Below, piece by piece: positions 51,495 through 59,587 of a stretch of DNA of 64,000 bases. Within the stretch, counting starts at the first letter, position 1. Every line of letters begins with the position of its first letter. The notes under the pieces are model-generated. The model made no database searches. It was not told the DNA's origin and saw only the letters and a program-made list of their open reading frames with translations. Origin of the DNA: Paractinoplanes atraurantiacus (GTDB taxonomy: Bacteria > Actinomycetota > Actinomycetes > Mycobacteriales > Micromonosporaceae); assembly GCF_900215205.1 (NCBI RefSeq), contig NZ_OBDY01000026.1, forward strand, positions 62,001-126,000. The letters run 5' to 3'. Position numbers and translations under genes: made by a program.

Positions 51495-52102
51495 TCTTGC
51501 TCGTCTCGACGAGGCATGGGATGCGGTCACCGCCTGACGATCACCCGGCGCGGGTGAGGTCGGAGCCCGGGTACGACGCGGCCGCGCCGAACGGCTACCA
51601 GGTGCGGCGACTGCTGACCGACCACTTCCTGGTCTGCACCCGCGCCCCGTTCCCGGATCCGGAGCAGGGCAAGGACTACCTGCGTACCGTCAAGCTCTAT
51701 CCGCTGGCCGAGGCCGGCGATCCGCCGCCGAACGACTTCACCGATACCTCCGGCCGGCAGTTGATCGCCAACCCGTGCGAGGTCGACGGCACCTTCGGCG
51801 TCTGGGAGGCCCTGAAGCGGGCGCTCGACCTCGATCCGCTCCTGTACGACCTCGACACCCGCTCCGAGATCAACACCGAGCAGTTCAAGCCGGTGCTCAC
51901 CTCGCTGCGCGACGACCTGACCCCGAACGAGAACGGCGACATCGTCCTCGATTTCGGACCTTCACGCCCGGCACAAGCCGGCGTGCCGTGGTTGCGGACC
52001 GATCCCGGCGCTCAGTGGTTCGCCTACTTCCGCGTCTACGGCCCGGCCGAGGCGGCCTTCGACGGCTCCTGGAAGCCCTCCGACTTCCACAAGACGGACT
52101 GA
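51491..52102 (+). CDS. Fragmentary DUF1254/DUF1214-like protein
   Basis: A 203-aa frame from GTG 51491 (GTGA overlap with the DUF6461-like gene). The middle (YQVRRLLTDHFLVC, LRTVKLYPLAEAG) resembles the end of DUF1254, and the C-terminus (QWFAYFRVYGPAEAAFDGSW) the end of DUF1214. Full proteins are over 400 aa, so this is a truncated or internally deleted version. The first 25 residues look non-native. Confidence 0.5.
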   Translation: MILLVSTRHGMRSPPDDHPARVRSEPGYDAAAPNGYQVRRLLTDHFLVCTRAPFPDPEQGKDYLRTVKLYPLAEAGDPPPNDFTDTSGRQLIANPCEVDGTFGVWEALKRALDLDPLLYDLDTRSEINTEQFKPVLTSLRDDLTPNENGDIVLDFGPSRPAQAGVPWLRTDPGAQWFAYFRVYGPAEAAFDGSWKPSDFHKTD

Positions 52103-52127
52103 CCGCCGTAACACCCGGGCAATCAAT

Positions 52128-52153
52128 CCTATAAAACCGGTAGGTATTATAGG
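52128..52153. promoter_or_regulatory. Palindromic operator over the -10 box of the redoxin gene
   Basis: CCTATAA (52128-52134) and TTATAGG (52147-52153) form an inverted repeat with ACCGGT near the middle. TATTAT (52145-52150) is a good -10 box, placing transcription start at the ATG (52158), so the gene looks leaderless and repressor-controlled. The regulator is unknown. Confidence 0.5.
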
Positions 52154-52157
52154 TTTC

Positions 52158-52733
52158 ATGCTTCCGATCACCGAGCGCCCCGGCCTGCGGCACGAGGCCG
52201 AGACCTTCCGGCTCCAGCTCGAGAACAGCGCGATCCGCAGCCGGATGGTCGCCCGCGGCGACCACGTGCCCGACATCCCGCTGGTCGAGGCCGACCTCGG
52301 CCCGATCCACCTCGACCGGCTGCGGCACACCGGCCCGGTCGTGCTGGTCTTCTTCCGGCACGCGAGCTCACCGGCGTGCGACGCCGCCCTGCGGCTCTAC
52401 CAGTACACGCTGGCCCCGGCGCTCTCCACGCTGGACGCGCATCTGGTCGCGGTCAGCCCGCAGGCCCCGGACCGGCTGGAGGCGCTCAAGCGGCGCCACG
52501 ACCTGAGCTACCTGGTCGCGTCGGATCCGCGGCACACGCTCATCGACGCCCTGAACATCGGCTTCGCCAGCTGGGAGGCCGAGCCGGTGCTGGGCACGGG
52601 CCGCTCGGTGCTGCCGTTCGCCACGGTCGTGGTCGCCGACCGCACCGGCCGCGTCCACCTGGCCGACGTCCGCGCCGACTGGACCTCGATCACCGCACCG
52701 GGAACCATCATCCGAGCGGTCCGGTCCCTCTGA
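52158..52733 (+). CDS. AhpC/TSA-like redoxin
   Basis: A 191-aa thioredoxin-fold protein. After an N-terminal helix (LRHEAETFRLQLEN), the redoxin core has GDHVPDIPLVEAD and VVLVFFRHASSPACDAAL, where one Cys replaces the usual CxxC or GWCPYC motif. The cis-Pro segment is VLPFATVVVADRTG. It may be a 1-Cys peroxiredoxin-like protein; activity is uncertain. It overlaps the convergent LLM gene by 26 bp. Confidence 0.75.
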   Translation: MLPITERPGLRHEAETFRLQLENSAIRSRMVARGDHVPDIPLVEADLGPIHLDRLRHTGPVVLVFFRHASSPACDAALRLYQYTLAPALSTLDAHLVAVSPQAPDRLEALKRRHDLSYLVASDPRHTLIDALNIGFASWEAEPVLGTGRSVLPFATVVVADRTGRVHLADVRADWTSITAPGTIIRAVRSL

Positions 52734-53703
52734 ACAGTGCCGCCAGGGCCGCGTCCGAGGCGGCCAGGGCATCCCGGTCGAAGGTGCTGCCGGCGGCGAC
52801 GAGCTCGGCCGCGCCCGTACGGTCGAAAAGCTCCGCGAGCCGGCTTTCGACCTGCTGAGGCGTACCGGCGACGGCCGCCGCGACGGCCTGTTCGAGATAC
52901 TGCTGCTGACGCGGGGTGCGGTCGGCGGTCTTGGCGACGGCCACCGGTTCCAGGGGTGGGAACACTCCGGTGGTACGGCTCCGGGCCATCGCCCACGCCT
53001 CCGGAAGAAGCAGATCGGCGGCTTCGGCGGCGGTGTCCGCGACCAGCACGTCAAGGCTGATCGCCACCCACGGCCGTTCCTGCCGAGCCGAAGGCCGGAA
53101 CTCGCGCCGGTAGCGGTCCAGCGCCTCCAGCCCGTCACCGCGCAGAATCGGGCCACCCACGATCACCGGCAGCCCGAGCGCCGCCGCGATCTCCAGCCCG
53201 CTGCCGGTGGCCAGCACGTACATCGGCACCACACCGGCCGGCCGCGGGTGCAGCCCGATCTCCGAGGTCCCGTCCAGAAACCCGCGCAGCTCCCCCAGGT
53301 CGGCGGCGAAGTCCCGCTCGACCTGCCGCAGTGCGCGGCGCACAGGAGCGGTGAACCCCGGCGACCGCCCCAGCCCCAGATCAACGCGCCCCGGCGCAAA
53401 GGCCGACAACGTGGCGAACTGCTCGGCCACCACAAGCGGCTGGTGATGAGGCAACATGACCCCAGCCGACCCGACCCGGATCCGGCCCGTCACACCGGCC
53501 ACGGTGGCCAGCACGACGGCCGGCGCCGACCCCGCGATCCCCGGCACCCCATGATGCTCGGCAACCCAGAACCGCCCGTACCCCAGCCGCTCAGCCCGCA
53601 CCGCCCGCGCAACAGTCCCACGAAGCGCTTCCGCCTCGGTTTCCCCAGCGCGCGTACGGGACCGGTCGAGGAGCGAAACCTGAAGCCGCGAGTCGATCAC
53701 CAA
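52708..53703 (-). CDS. LLM-class flavin-dependent oxidoreductase
   Basis: A 331-aa luciferase-like monooxygenase family protein. It has RFWVAEHHGVPG, RIRVGSAGVMLPHHQPLVVAEQFATL and RVDLGLGRSPG, all flavin-domain marks of the MsnO8/YhbW subfamily. It uses FMNH2 or F420. It is cytosolic and probably monocistronic; the substrate is unknown. Confidence 0.9.
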   Translation of the reverse strand: MVIDSRLQVSLLDRSRTRAGETEAEALRGTVARAVRAERLGYGRFWVAEHHGVPGIAGSAPAVVLATVAGVTGRIRVGSAGVMLPHHQPLVVAEQFATLSAFAPGRVDLGLGRSPGFTAPVRRALRQVERDFAADLGELRGFLDGTSEIGLHPRPAGVVPMYVLATGSGLEIAAALGLPVIVGGPILRGDGLEALDRYRREFRPSARQERPWVAISLDVLVADTAAEAADLLLPEAWAMARSRTTGVFPPLEPVAVAKTADRTPRQQQYLEQAVAAAVAGTPQQVESRLAELFDRTGAAELVAAGSTFDRDALAASDAALAALFRGTGPLG

Positions 53704-53772
53704 AGTTGCAGCGCGCGAGGGCGAGAGCTTGTTCCCCAGGTACTTTGCCCGGCGTGGAGGAGTCCGCGATCG

Positions 53773-54030
53773 ATGTCGTGCGCGGAGGGCCTCGACGAGA
53801 TTCGGGCCGACCTGCGGCAGACGGCCGGGGTGAGCACACGCAAGCTGCGGCGGGAGTTGGCGGCGTTCGAGGCGGTGCTGGCCGATCCGCCCGCGGAGCC
53901 GGGGGCGCTCGCGCGGATGGTCGCATGGGAGGGTAACTGGGTGCTCGACGACCCGTCGGACGCCGCGGCCGCCCGCTTCCTGGGTGAGCTGGCGCAGATG
54001 TTGCGCGAGGTCCTGGACGAGGCCGGCTAA
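53773..54030 (+). CDS. Small helical hypothetical protein
   Basis: An 85-aa protein (MSCAEGLDEIRADLRQTAGV to LREVLDEAG) predicted to be almost wholly helical. GGAGGAG (53756-53762) precedes the ATG at 10 nt. No family is recognised. Its stop overlaps the convergent Uma2 stop by 4 bp. Confidence 0.6.
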   Translation: MSCAEGLDEIRADLRQTAGVSTRKLRRELAAFEAVLADPPAEPGALARMVAWEGNWVLDDPSDAAAARFLGELAQMLREVLDEAG

Positions 54031-54587
54031 GGGAGGTCGATCTCGACGGGGAAAGGCGCGGTCACCTTCACGACGCCGGTGAAAACCTCGCCGTCGCGGT
54101 AGCGGCCGGTGGCGGGGTCGAGAACGTAGGTGTAGACGAGAGGTGCGCCGGTGGCGGCCTGCTCGACGCGCCAGTAGAACTGGATGCCGGCCTTCGCGTA
54201 CTGGTCGGCCTTGACGATCCGGTCTGTCGTCTCCGAGCCCGGCGAGACCACCTCGGCCACCAGAAGCACATGCTCAGGACGGGTCGGAGTGACGTCGATG
54301 GTGTCTGCCCGGTACACCGTCACATCCGGGCGCCGGTTATTCAGCGGCACGTCATGGAGCCGGACGTCGAAGTCCGTGTCAGCGTTCCAGTCCGGTCCCG
54401 CAGCAACATCCAAGGCGTTCGCCAGGAGCCGGGCCAGGCGGTTGTGCCGCTTGGAGGCGCTCGGACTCACGAGAACCATCCCATCCACGATCTCGATGCC
54501 CGCACATTGCTCTTCTGTCCAGGTCGCGTACTGCTCGGCCGTGACTTGCTCGTGCATCCAGGCTGGCGCGACCATCTCGACAGTCAT
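54027..54587 (-). CDS. Uma2-family (DUF820) putative endonuclease
   Basis: A 186-aa protein of the PD-(D/E)xK superfamily: a helical start (EQYATWTEEQ), NNRRPDVTVYRAD (D) and LLVAEVVSPGSETTDRIVKADQYAKAG (E...K). ATG 54587 with GGAGGTGTGT just upstream is better than the longer frame from 54623. Family members are common accessory genes in cyanobacteria and actinobacteria, of unknown target. Confidence 0.85.
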   Translation of the reverse strand: MTVEMVAPAWMHEQVTAEQYATWTEEQCAGIEIVDGMVLVSPSASKRHNRLARLLANALDVAAGPDWNADTDFDVRLHDVPLNNRRPDVTVYRADTIDVTPTRPEHVLLVAEVVSPGSETTDRIVKADQYAKAGIQFYWRVEQAATGAPLVYTYVLDPATGRYRDGEVFTGVVKVTAPFPVEIDLP

Positions 54588-54641
54588 ACACACCTCCGGA
54601 ACGCGGTCGAACACCAGCTTCAAAATACCGTGGCGCGGCGA

Positions 54642-55080
54642 TCAAACAGGCTGCCCCGCACCTGCGGGTTGCCGGGCGCGGCGGAACGGTAGTTCCGAGA
54701 TGATGACGGCGAGGACGATGAGGGCGCCGCCGGCCAGGGAAGTCATGGTCAGTCGCTCGTCCGCCAACCGGCCGATCAGGACGGCGCAGACCGGCTCGCC
54801 GGCGTAAATGACCGTTGCTCTCGTGGGTGGGACGGAGCGCTGGGCCCAGTTCATCGTGACCTGGACGACGGCGCTGGCCAGCTCGAGGCCGCCGACGATC
54901 GCGGCCACGGTCCACGACGGCGCGGGGAGGGGGCCGCCTGCCCGCGGCCGTACGGCGAAGCAGAGAACAGCGCACACCGCCAACTGCACACCGTGGCCCG
55001 GCGGGCGTCCACCGTGCCGGCCAGCGTGACCACCTCGCCCACGCCCAGACGGATGCGCCGACACCCCGGGCCCACTGAAC
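54642..55080 (-). pseudogene. EamA/DMT transporter remnant
   Basis: Only the C-terminal half survives: VQLAVCAVLCFAV, WTVAAIVGGLELASAVVQVT, RATVIYAGEPVCAVLIGRLA and AGGALIVLAVIISEL match the last EamA helices of drug/metabolite transporters. The part before it (VVTLAGTVDARRATV) is in another frame, and the N-terminal half is absent. Confidence 0.65.
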
Positions 55081-55174
55081 GGCCTCTTGATCACGGGCAT
55101 CGCGTATGAACAATTCCTTCAGACCCTCTGCATACCGTCCTCGGTGCATCATTCCCGGTAATTCAGGAGGATCT

Positions 55175-55609
55175 GTGAACCCGTTCACCAGGCGCGCGAC
55201 AACCGCGGCGGCCGGATTTGCCATGGCCGTAACCGGATCGCTCTTCGCGGTCGCCTCGCCCGCCTCGGCGGCCTATGCCTGCCCGGCGCAGCAGGTCTGC
55301 TTCTACGAGAACTACAACCGAGAGGGCTCGCCGGCCACGCTGGCCGGCCTGGCCCAGGGTGGCGGCGGCGTGCGGGTCTTCTCGGACCACAAGTTCCACA
55401 ACGGCGTGAACCTGAACGACAAGGCGTCGTCAGTCCACAACAACACGAACCAGTGGATCCGGGTCTACGAGAACACCAACTACTCCGGGCGGGGGCAGTA
55501 CGTCGAGCCCGGCGCGTGGAGCAACTTCACCGGCGGCGACGTCCGCAACGACAAGGCCTCCTCGGCCCAGTTCGTGGAGGAGCCCTGCTTCCCGGGTCAG
55601 TGGTGCTGA
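55175..55609 (+). CDS. Secreted peptidase inhibitor family I36-like protein
   Basis: A 144-aa exported protein. AGGAGG lies 4 nt before GTG 55175. A signal (1-33, ending in ASA) is followed by an SMPI-like beta-gamma-crystallin fold with Cys pairs (YACPAQQVCFYENYN; CFPGQWC) and repeated WIRVYENTNYSGRGQYV and DKASSAQFV motifs. Members inhibit metalloproteases; an M4 protease is encoded at 6.2 kb, but a link is only conjecture. Confidence 0.82.
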   Translation: MNPFTRRATTAAAGFAMAVTGSLFAVASPASAAYACPAQQVCFYENYNREGSPATLAGLAQGGGGVRVFSDHKFHNGVNLNDKASSVHNNTNQWIRVYENTNYSGRGQYVEPGAWSNFTGGDVRNDKASSAQFVEEPCFPGQWC

Positions 55610-55648
55610 GGTTCTAGCACTAACTGAGGTTGGTTATAGGGTTGGGGT

Positions 55649-56299
55649 GTGACGACTCCGGAAGACCTGCGTGACCTCGACGCCGTGGCCAGCCTGGCCG
55701 ATCCGGTGCGGCGGCGGGCGTACGAAACGGTCGCCGCGGCCGGCGGCGGGGCGGTCGGGCGGGACGAGGTCGCCCAGGCGCTCGGAGCGGGGCGCACCCT
55801 GGCCGCGTTCCACCTGGACAAGCTGGTGGCGGCCGGGCTTCTCGAGGTCTCGTACGCCCGGCGCTCGGGCCGCACCGGTCCCGGCGCCGGGCGTCCCGCG
55901 AAGCTGTATCGGCTCGCCGAGGGCGAGCACGCGGTCAGTGTGCCGCCGCGGGCCTATCGCGCCGCCGCCGAGTTGCTCGCCGAGGCCTTGGAGCAGAGCG
56001 GGGCCGAGGAGGCCTTGTACGAGGTCGCGCGGCGGCACGGGTCCGGCGGGCCGGCCCGCTCCGATGTCAGCGAGCTGCTGACCGAGCACGGCTACGCGCC
56101 GGCGGCGGAGGGCCCGGAGCGCATCGTTCTGCGCAACTGCCCGTTCCATCGGCTGGCCGAGCAGTTCCCGCCGCTGATCTGCGGGATGAACCTGGCAATG
56201 GTCGACGGCCTGCTGACCGGGTCGGGGCTGGAGGGCGAGTGGGCGGCCCGGATGGACGCCGCCCCCGGCCGGTGCTGCGTGACCATCTCTAAAAAGTAA
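55649..56299 (+). CDS. HTH regulator with Cys-rich sensor domain (SufR-like)
   Basis: A 216-aa regulator starting at GTG 55649. The winged helix (ARTLAAFHLDKLVAAGLLEV-like helix pair at about 45-65) is ArsR/MarR-like. The C-terminal half holds NCPFHRLAEQFPPLICGMN and GRCCVTI, whose spaced Cys recall the Fe-S ligands of SufR. It probably senses iron-sulfur or redox state. The AT-rich leader TTGGTTATAGGG holds the promoter. The DUF3291 gene follows after 40 bp. Confidence 0.75.
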   Translation: MTTPEDLRDLDAVASLADPVRRRAYETVAAAGGGAVGRDEVAQALGAGRTLAAFHLDKLVAAGLLEVSYARRSGRTGPGAGRPAKLYRLAEGEHAVSVPPRAYRAAAELLAEALEQSGAEEALYEVARRHGSGGPARSDVSELLTEHGYAPAAEGPERIVLRNCPFHRLAEQFPPLICGMNLAMVDGLLTGSGLEGEWAARMDAAPGRCCVTISKK

Positions 56300-56339
56300 T
56301 CCCGTTGACTTTAGACTCACTGCCTGATGAGGTAGGGGC

Positions 56340-56801
56340 ATGGACGCCTTTCACCTGGCCCAGATCAACTCCGCCCGGCTTCGCGCCCCACTGACCGACC
56401 CTTCGATGGCCGAGTTCGTCGAGGGCCTCACCCTGATGAACCAGCTCGCCGACCGCTCACCCGGCTTCGTGTGGCGCCTCGAGGGCGAGAACGGCGACGG
56501 CACCATCGCCCGGCCCGACGACCCGAGCCGCATCTACACGCTTTCGGTCTGGGAAACCCCGGAGCATTTGCGGGCGTACGCCTATCAGTCCGAACACCTC
56601 GACTATCTGCGCCGCCGCCGAGAGTGGTTCCATCCCAACGGCACCGAGGCCGCCCTGGTCCTGTGGTGGATCCCGGCCGGCACGATCCCGACCATGCGCC
56701 AGGGCATCTCCCGGCTGGGCCGGCTGCGGGCCGGCGGCCCCACCCCGGACGCGTTCACCTTCCGTCAGATGTTCCCCGCGCCGGAGCCCGCGGCGCGGTG
56801 A
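56340..56801 (+). CDS. DUF3291 protein
   Basis: A 153-aa protein with the DUF3291 pattern FHLAQINSARLRAPL, SPGFVWRLEGENGDGT and ALVLWWIPAGTIPT. It is a dimeric alpha-beta barrel-like fold of unknown function, related to ABM monooxygenases. It lies 40 bp after the SufR-like gene and may be co-regulated. Its 3' end overlaps the convergent response-regulator gene by 47 bp. Confidence 0.8.
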   Translation: MDAFHLAQINSARLRAPLTDPSMAEFVEGLTLMNQLADRSPGFVWRLEGENGDGTIARPDDPSRIYTLSVWETPEHLRAYAYQSEHLDYLRRRREWFHPNGTEAALVLWWIPAGTIPTMRQGISRLGRLRAGGPTPDAFTFRQMFPAPEPAAR

Positions 56802-57165
56802 GCACCATGCGGATCGCGCTCTCCAGCACGTCCGCGTTGACCGGCTTCTCCAGGTAGGGCGCCTGAGGCTGCACCAGGCCCATGGCCAGCGCGATGTTGC
56901 GCGGCACGCCCGTCGCGAAGATCACCTTGATGTGCGGATGGGCGGCGGTGACCCGGCGGGCCAGGTTGCCGTTGAGATCGCCGGGCAGGGACAGGTCGGC
57001 CACCAGCACGTCGATGTCGCCGTGCTCCTGACACAGCGCGACGGCCGTGTCCCCTTCGCCGGCGGCCAGCACACGGAAGCCACGGGCTTGCAGCATGTGC
57101 GCCATCGCGGCAAGCACATCCGGATCGTCGTCGACGACCAGAACTCCCGGTTTGTACCCCGACAT
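56755..57165 (-). CDS. Single-domain response regulator (CheY-like)
   Basis: A 136-aa receiver domain without an output domain. Acidic pocket VLVVDDDPDVLAAM, phospho-Asp in VLVADLSLPG, Thr in IFATGVP and Lys in YLEKPVN are present. The partner kinase is not adjacent; the orphan histidine kinase at 40636 is of NarL-type and is not an obvious match. The last residues overlap the DUF3291 gene. Confidence 0.87.
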   Translation of the reverse strand: MSGYKPGVLVVDDDPDVLAAMAHMLQARGFRVLAAGEGDTAVALCQEHGDIDVLVADLSLPGDLNGNLARRVTAAHPHIKVIFATGVPRNIALAMGLVQPQAPYLEKPVNADVLESAIRMVLTAPRAPARGTSDGR

Positions 57166-57174
57166 ACCTTCACG

Positions 57175-57462
57175 CTAGCCGGAGAGCGCCCACCGGCGTA
57201 CGGAAAAGGCCCCGCCGGGCGACGCCGCCCGGACCGTCAGCAGATCACGTCGAGAAGGAGCAGCCGAGATCCGTCCGACCGTCGCCACCCACTGGGCACA
57301 CAGCCCACCTCCCCGCCGGCCGGCGGCTCCCGCGGCGAACGTCCGCAGACGCGGCCCGACCCTCCGCAACCAGGCCTCACGGCCAGCAGCACCCGAATAC
57401 CATTCGAGCAGCCGCTCACCGGCCCGCGCCCATCCCCTCGGCGCCGGCCGGCGCGAGCTCAC
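57175..57462 (-). CDS. Possible small Arg-rich protein
   Basis: A 95-codon GTG-started frame with mostly G/C third positions, ending RDLLTVRAASPGGAFSVRRW before a TAG. A central ERLLEWYSGAAGREAWLRR looks helical. No family is recognised. The stretch 57463-57657 holds no other supported gene. Confidence 0.3.
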   Translation of the reverse strand: MSSRRPAPRGWARAGERLLEWYSGAAGREAWLRRVGPRLRTFAAGAAGRRGGGLCAQWVATVGRISAAPSRRDLLTVRAASPGGAFSVRRWALSG

Positions 57463-57657
57463 CGCACTTCTCCCACCGCCGCCCCCGGTCGCCCCGAAGC
57501 TCACGACTGGTGACGCGGGTCCGTGTCCGGCCGAGCGCGCTCGGCCGGCACCAACTCCGCCATCGCCGGGCCAAAACCCTCTGAGCGGTGATGGAGCTGA
57601 GGTAATCGAGGATGTTCGACTGCCAAGGGCCGGGTCACCCACCGGGGCGACCCGGCC

Positions 57658-57858
57658 TCACCGGTCGAACTCGCCGGCGCGGACGCCGTCGAGGAAGTCC
57701 TTCCAGCCAGCGGTTCCGAAGTGGAGCGTCTCCTGCTGAGGATCTTTCGAGTCTCGCAGGTACACCTGGTCGGCGGTGGTCGCGACGAGAACGCAGTTGT
57801 CGCCGCCGCTTCGTGTGCTCTTATGCCACGACAACGCGGCGTGAGTCTCGTCGGACAT
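57658..57858 (-). CDS. DUF397 protein
   Basis: A 66-aa protein from ATG 57858 (or GTG 57864). ALSWHKSTRSGGDNCVLVA and VYLRDSKDPQQETLHFGTAGW are the DUF397 signature. These small proteins pair with DUF5753 XRE regulators (BldB/WhiJ-like loci) in actinomycete development. Here the partner at 58069 is broken. Confidence 0.87.
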   Translation of the reverse strand: MSDETHAALSWHKSTRSGGDNCVLVATTADQVYLRDSKDPQQETLHFGTAGWKDFLDGVRAGEFDR

Positions 57859-58068
57859 CTGCACTCCATCCGGTCAGGCTATGCCGGCGGGCGCCAGGCC
57901 CCGCTCAACAAGCCTTACGCCAAGGCGCCTGCCGCTGACTATAAGTGACATAGACGCCCAGCACTACCCAGGCGTCGCTCGGCGGCCTGGCCTGACCCAC
58001 TTCTGGCACTTCGTCGCCCCCGGGGCGCCTCCTTCTCGCGGTATGCCCGACGTGTCGTCCTCAACTGG
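57859..58068. other. Gap between DUF397 and DUF5753 genes
   Basis: No gene is seen. It is AT-richer than neighbours and probably contains the promoter of the DUF397 gene. Confidence 0.4.
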
Positions 58069-58398
58069 TCAAATAGTGATCCCGAACCCGCCTTCGCGGT
58101 AGATGCTCAACACCGCGTTGATCGCGTCCGCCGCTTTGTGGGGCGGGGTAGCCGCTCTTTCCATATCCTGGAAATGCCGGAGATATGGTTCTGTTCGTTC
58201 GGGATTTTCATAATAAAGTAGGCTTCCCTCAGCGTTTTCGAGGTAAAGCAGATTGTCGTCCGAGGGCTCGTCGAACTCGAGCACCGCGAACTGCCCTCCC
58301 ATCGCTCGGTACGCGCCCGATCTGAAGGGCATGAACTGCACCGTCACGTTCGGGTGCTTGATGACGTCGAGCATGTCCTCCATTTGGCGGATCATCAC
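58069..58398 (-). pseudogene. XRE regulator remnant: DUF5753 C-terminal part
   Basis: Residues show the DUF5753 end in frame: MIRQMEDMLDVIKHPNVTVQ, FMPFRSGAYRAMGGQFAVLE, LLYLENAEGSLLYYENPE. This is the C-terminal third of the Scr1/WhiJ-type regulators. The helix-turn-helix N-terminus is absent, and upstream fragments (for example KEFQLLAHNAR in another frame at about 58440-58480) show frameshift decay. GC content is lower than around it. Confidence 0.65.
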
Positions 58399-58929
58399 CG
58401 AGGCGTGAGTGGCCCCGTGGCCCGACTCAGCGCGCGTTATGCGCGAGCAACTGGAATTCCTTGTCGCGAGGTCGGCGATGCCAAACGTGACCTTGCAAGT
58501 TCTGCGCGGTGGGAGCTTTCACGCTGCTCTCCTTCTCCGACGGACCCGTTGAAGACCTTGCCCATGTCGAGACCCCGCTGGGCTTGATCTGGCACAAGGA
58601 TGATGGCGCGGCTCGCTGCAAAGCGCTTTTGCGGATCTCAGCGAGATCGCAGCTGCGGAAGCCGCCACAACAATCGCCCGACGACTCATAGGCATGACGA
58701 ACCTCTCCGCTCCGGCCACGGCCTGGTCTAGTCTGGTCTGCCGCCATTAGGGCTGTCGGCCGGCTGGAGACGCTCGATCGCTTCCCGCTGCTGCATTTAG
58801 GCGTCAACGCAGTGACTGTCCTGGAGCTGGACCATGGGCGCGGCTACGAAACTGGCTGTGCTGTGAACGAAAGCGCGTCGTGGAGGGACCAACAAAGCAA
58901 GAGAGTCCCTCACGAAGAAGGAGCGCGCT
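58399..58929. other. Decayed region upstream of the DUF5753 remnant
   Basis: Short frames with regulator-like pieces, none complete, on the minus strand. No intact gene is supported. The last 60 bp lead to the start of the secreted gene at 58930 and contain its ribosome site (GAAGGAG). Confidence 0.45.
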
Positions 58930-59562
58930 ATGCATCGTCAACTTCATCGGCTCGGGTGGGCCCTGCTGTTCGGGCTCGTCATCGGTCTGGTCAACGCCGT
59001 TCCCGGGGCGGCGGCGCCGTCGGCTGTTCGCTGCGAAGGGGCCGTCGTGCGCAGTGTCGACGTCGCTCGGCCGGGGGCGCTGCCTCGCCTCTGCGTGGCT
59101 GTGGGTGGGGTCGTGCGGCTGGTGAACATCGGGCCGGGATCGCTCTCCGCGCAGCCGGCGGGGGCGGTCGACTGCTTCTATGCGGGCGGCACCTACCAGT
59201 GCCGGCTGATCCGGGCCGGCACTGTGCGCTTCGTTCTGGCGCCCGAAGGGCGGCAGCTGACCGTCACGGTGCCGGCGGCCGTGCCGGGGCAGCCCTCGAC
59301 GGCTTGTGCGCCGGCCGGGTCGGTGGTCGACCTCGACACCAACGACGAGCTGGGGTGGTGGGCGCCCTGCCTGCGACTCGGCGCGACCCTGCGGATCGTC
59401 AACCTGGGGCCCGGCCTGCTCGCCCGGGCGCCGGCCGATGCGGTGAGCTGCTACTACGAGGCCGGGATTCACACGTGCCAGTTCCGGCTGGCGGCCAGTG
59501 TCACGTTCACGGCCACCCGCGACACGGCCACCCGCACGGTGACGGCGGTGGCCGTTCGGTAG
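58930..59562 (+). CDS. Secreted protein with two copies of a Cys-rich domain
   Basis: A 210-aa exported protein; no known family recognised. After a signal (1-29, ending in GAAA), two related domains of about 80 aa follow: CEGAVVRSVDVARPGALP to QLTVTV, and CAPAGSVVDLDTNDELGW to TRTVTAV. Both share a spaced Cys, VRLVN-IGPG / LRIVN-LGPG, an AV-C-Y-AG core and a final V-x-V. The same domain is in the lipoprotein at 60840. It lies 26 bp before the kinase gene and likely functions with it outside the cell. Confidence 0.7.
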   Translation: MHRQLHRLGWALLFGLVIGLVNAVPGAAAPSAVRCEGAVVRSVDVARPGALPRLCVAVGGVVRLVNIGPGSLSAQPAGAVDCFYAGGTYQCRLIRAGTVRFVLAPEGRQLTVTVPAAVPGQPSTACAPAGSVVDLDTNDELGWWAPCLRLGATLRIVNLGPGLLARAPADAVSCYYEAGIHTCQFRLAASVTFTATRDTATRTVTAVAVR

Positions 59563-59587
59563 AGCGGCGGGTGTCTATGGTCGAACC

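Noticed and set aside
53248..53772. A 260-aa protein ending at 54030
   Set aside because: The upstream part is antisense to the LLM oxidoreductase; a ribosome site supports ATG 53773.
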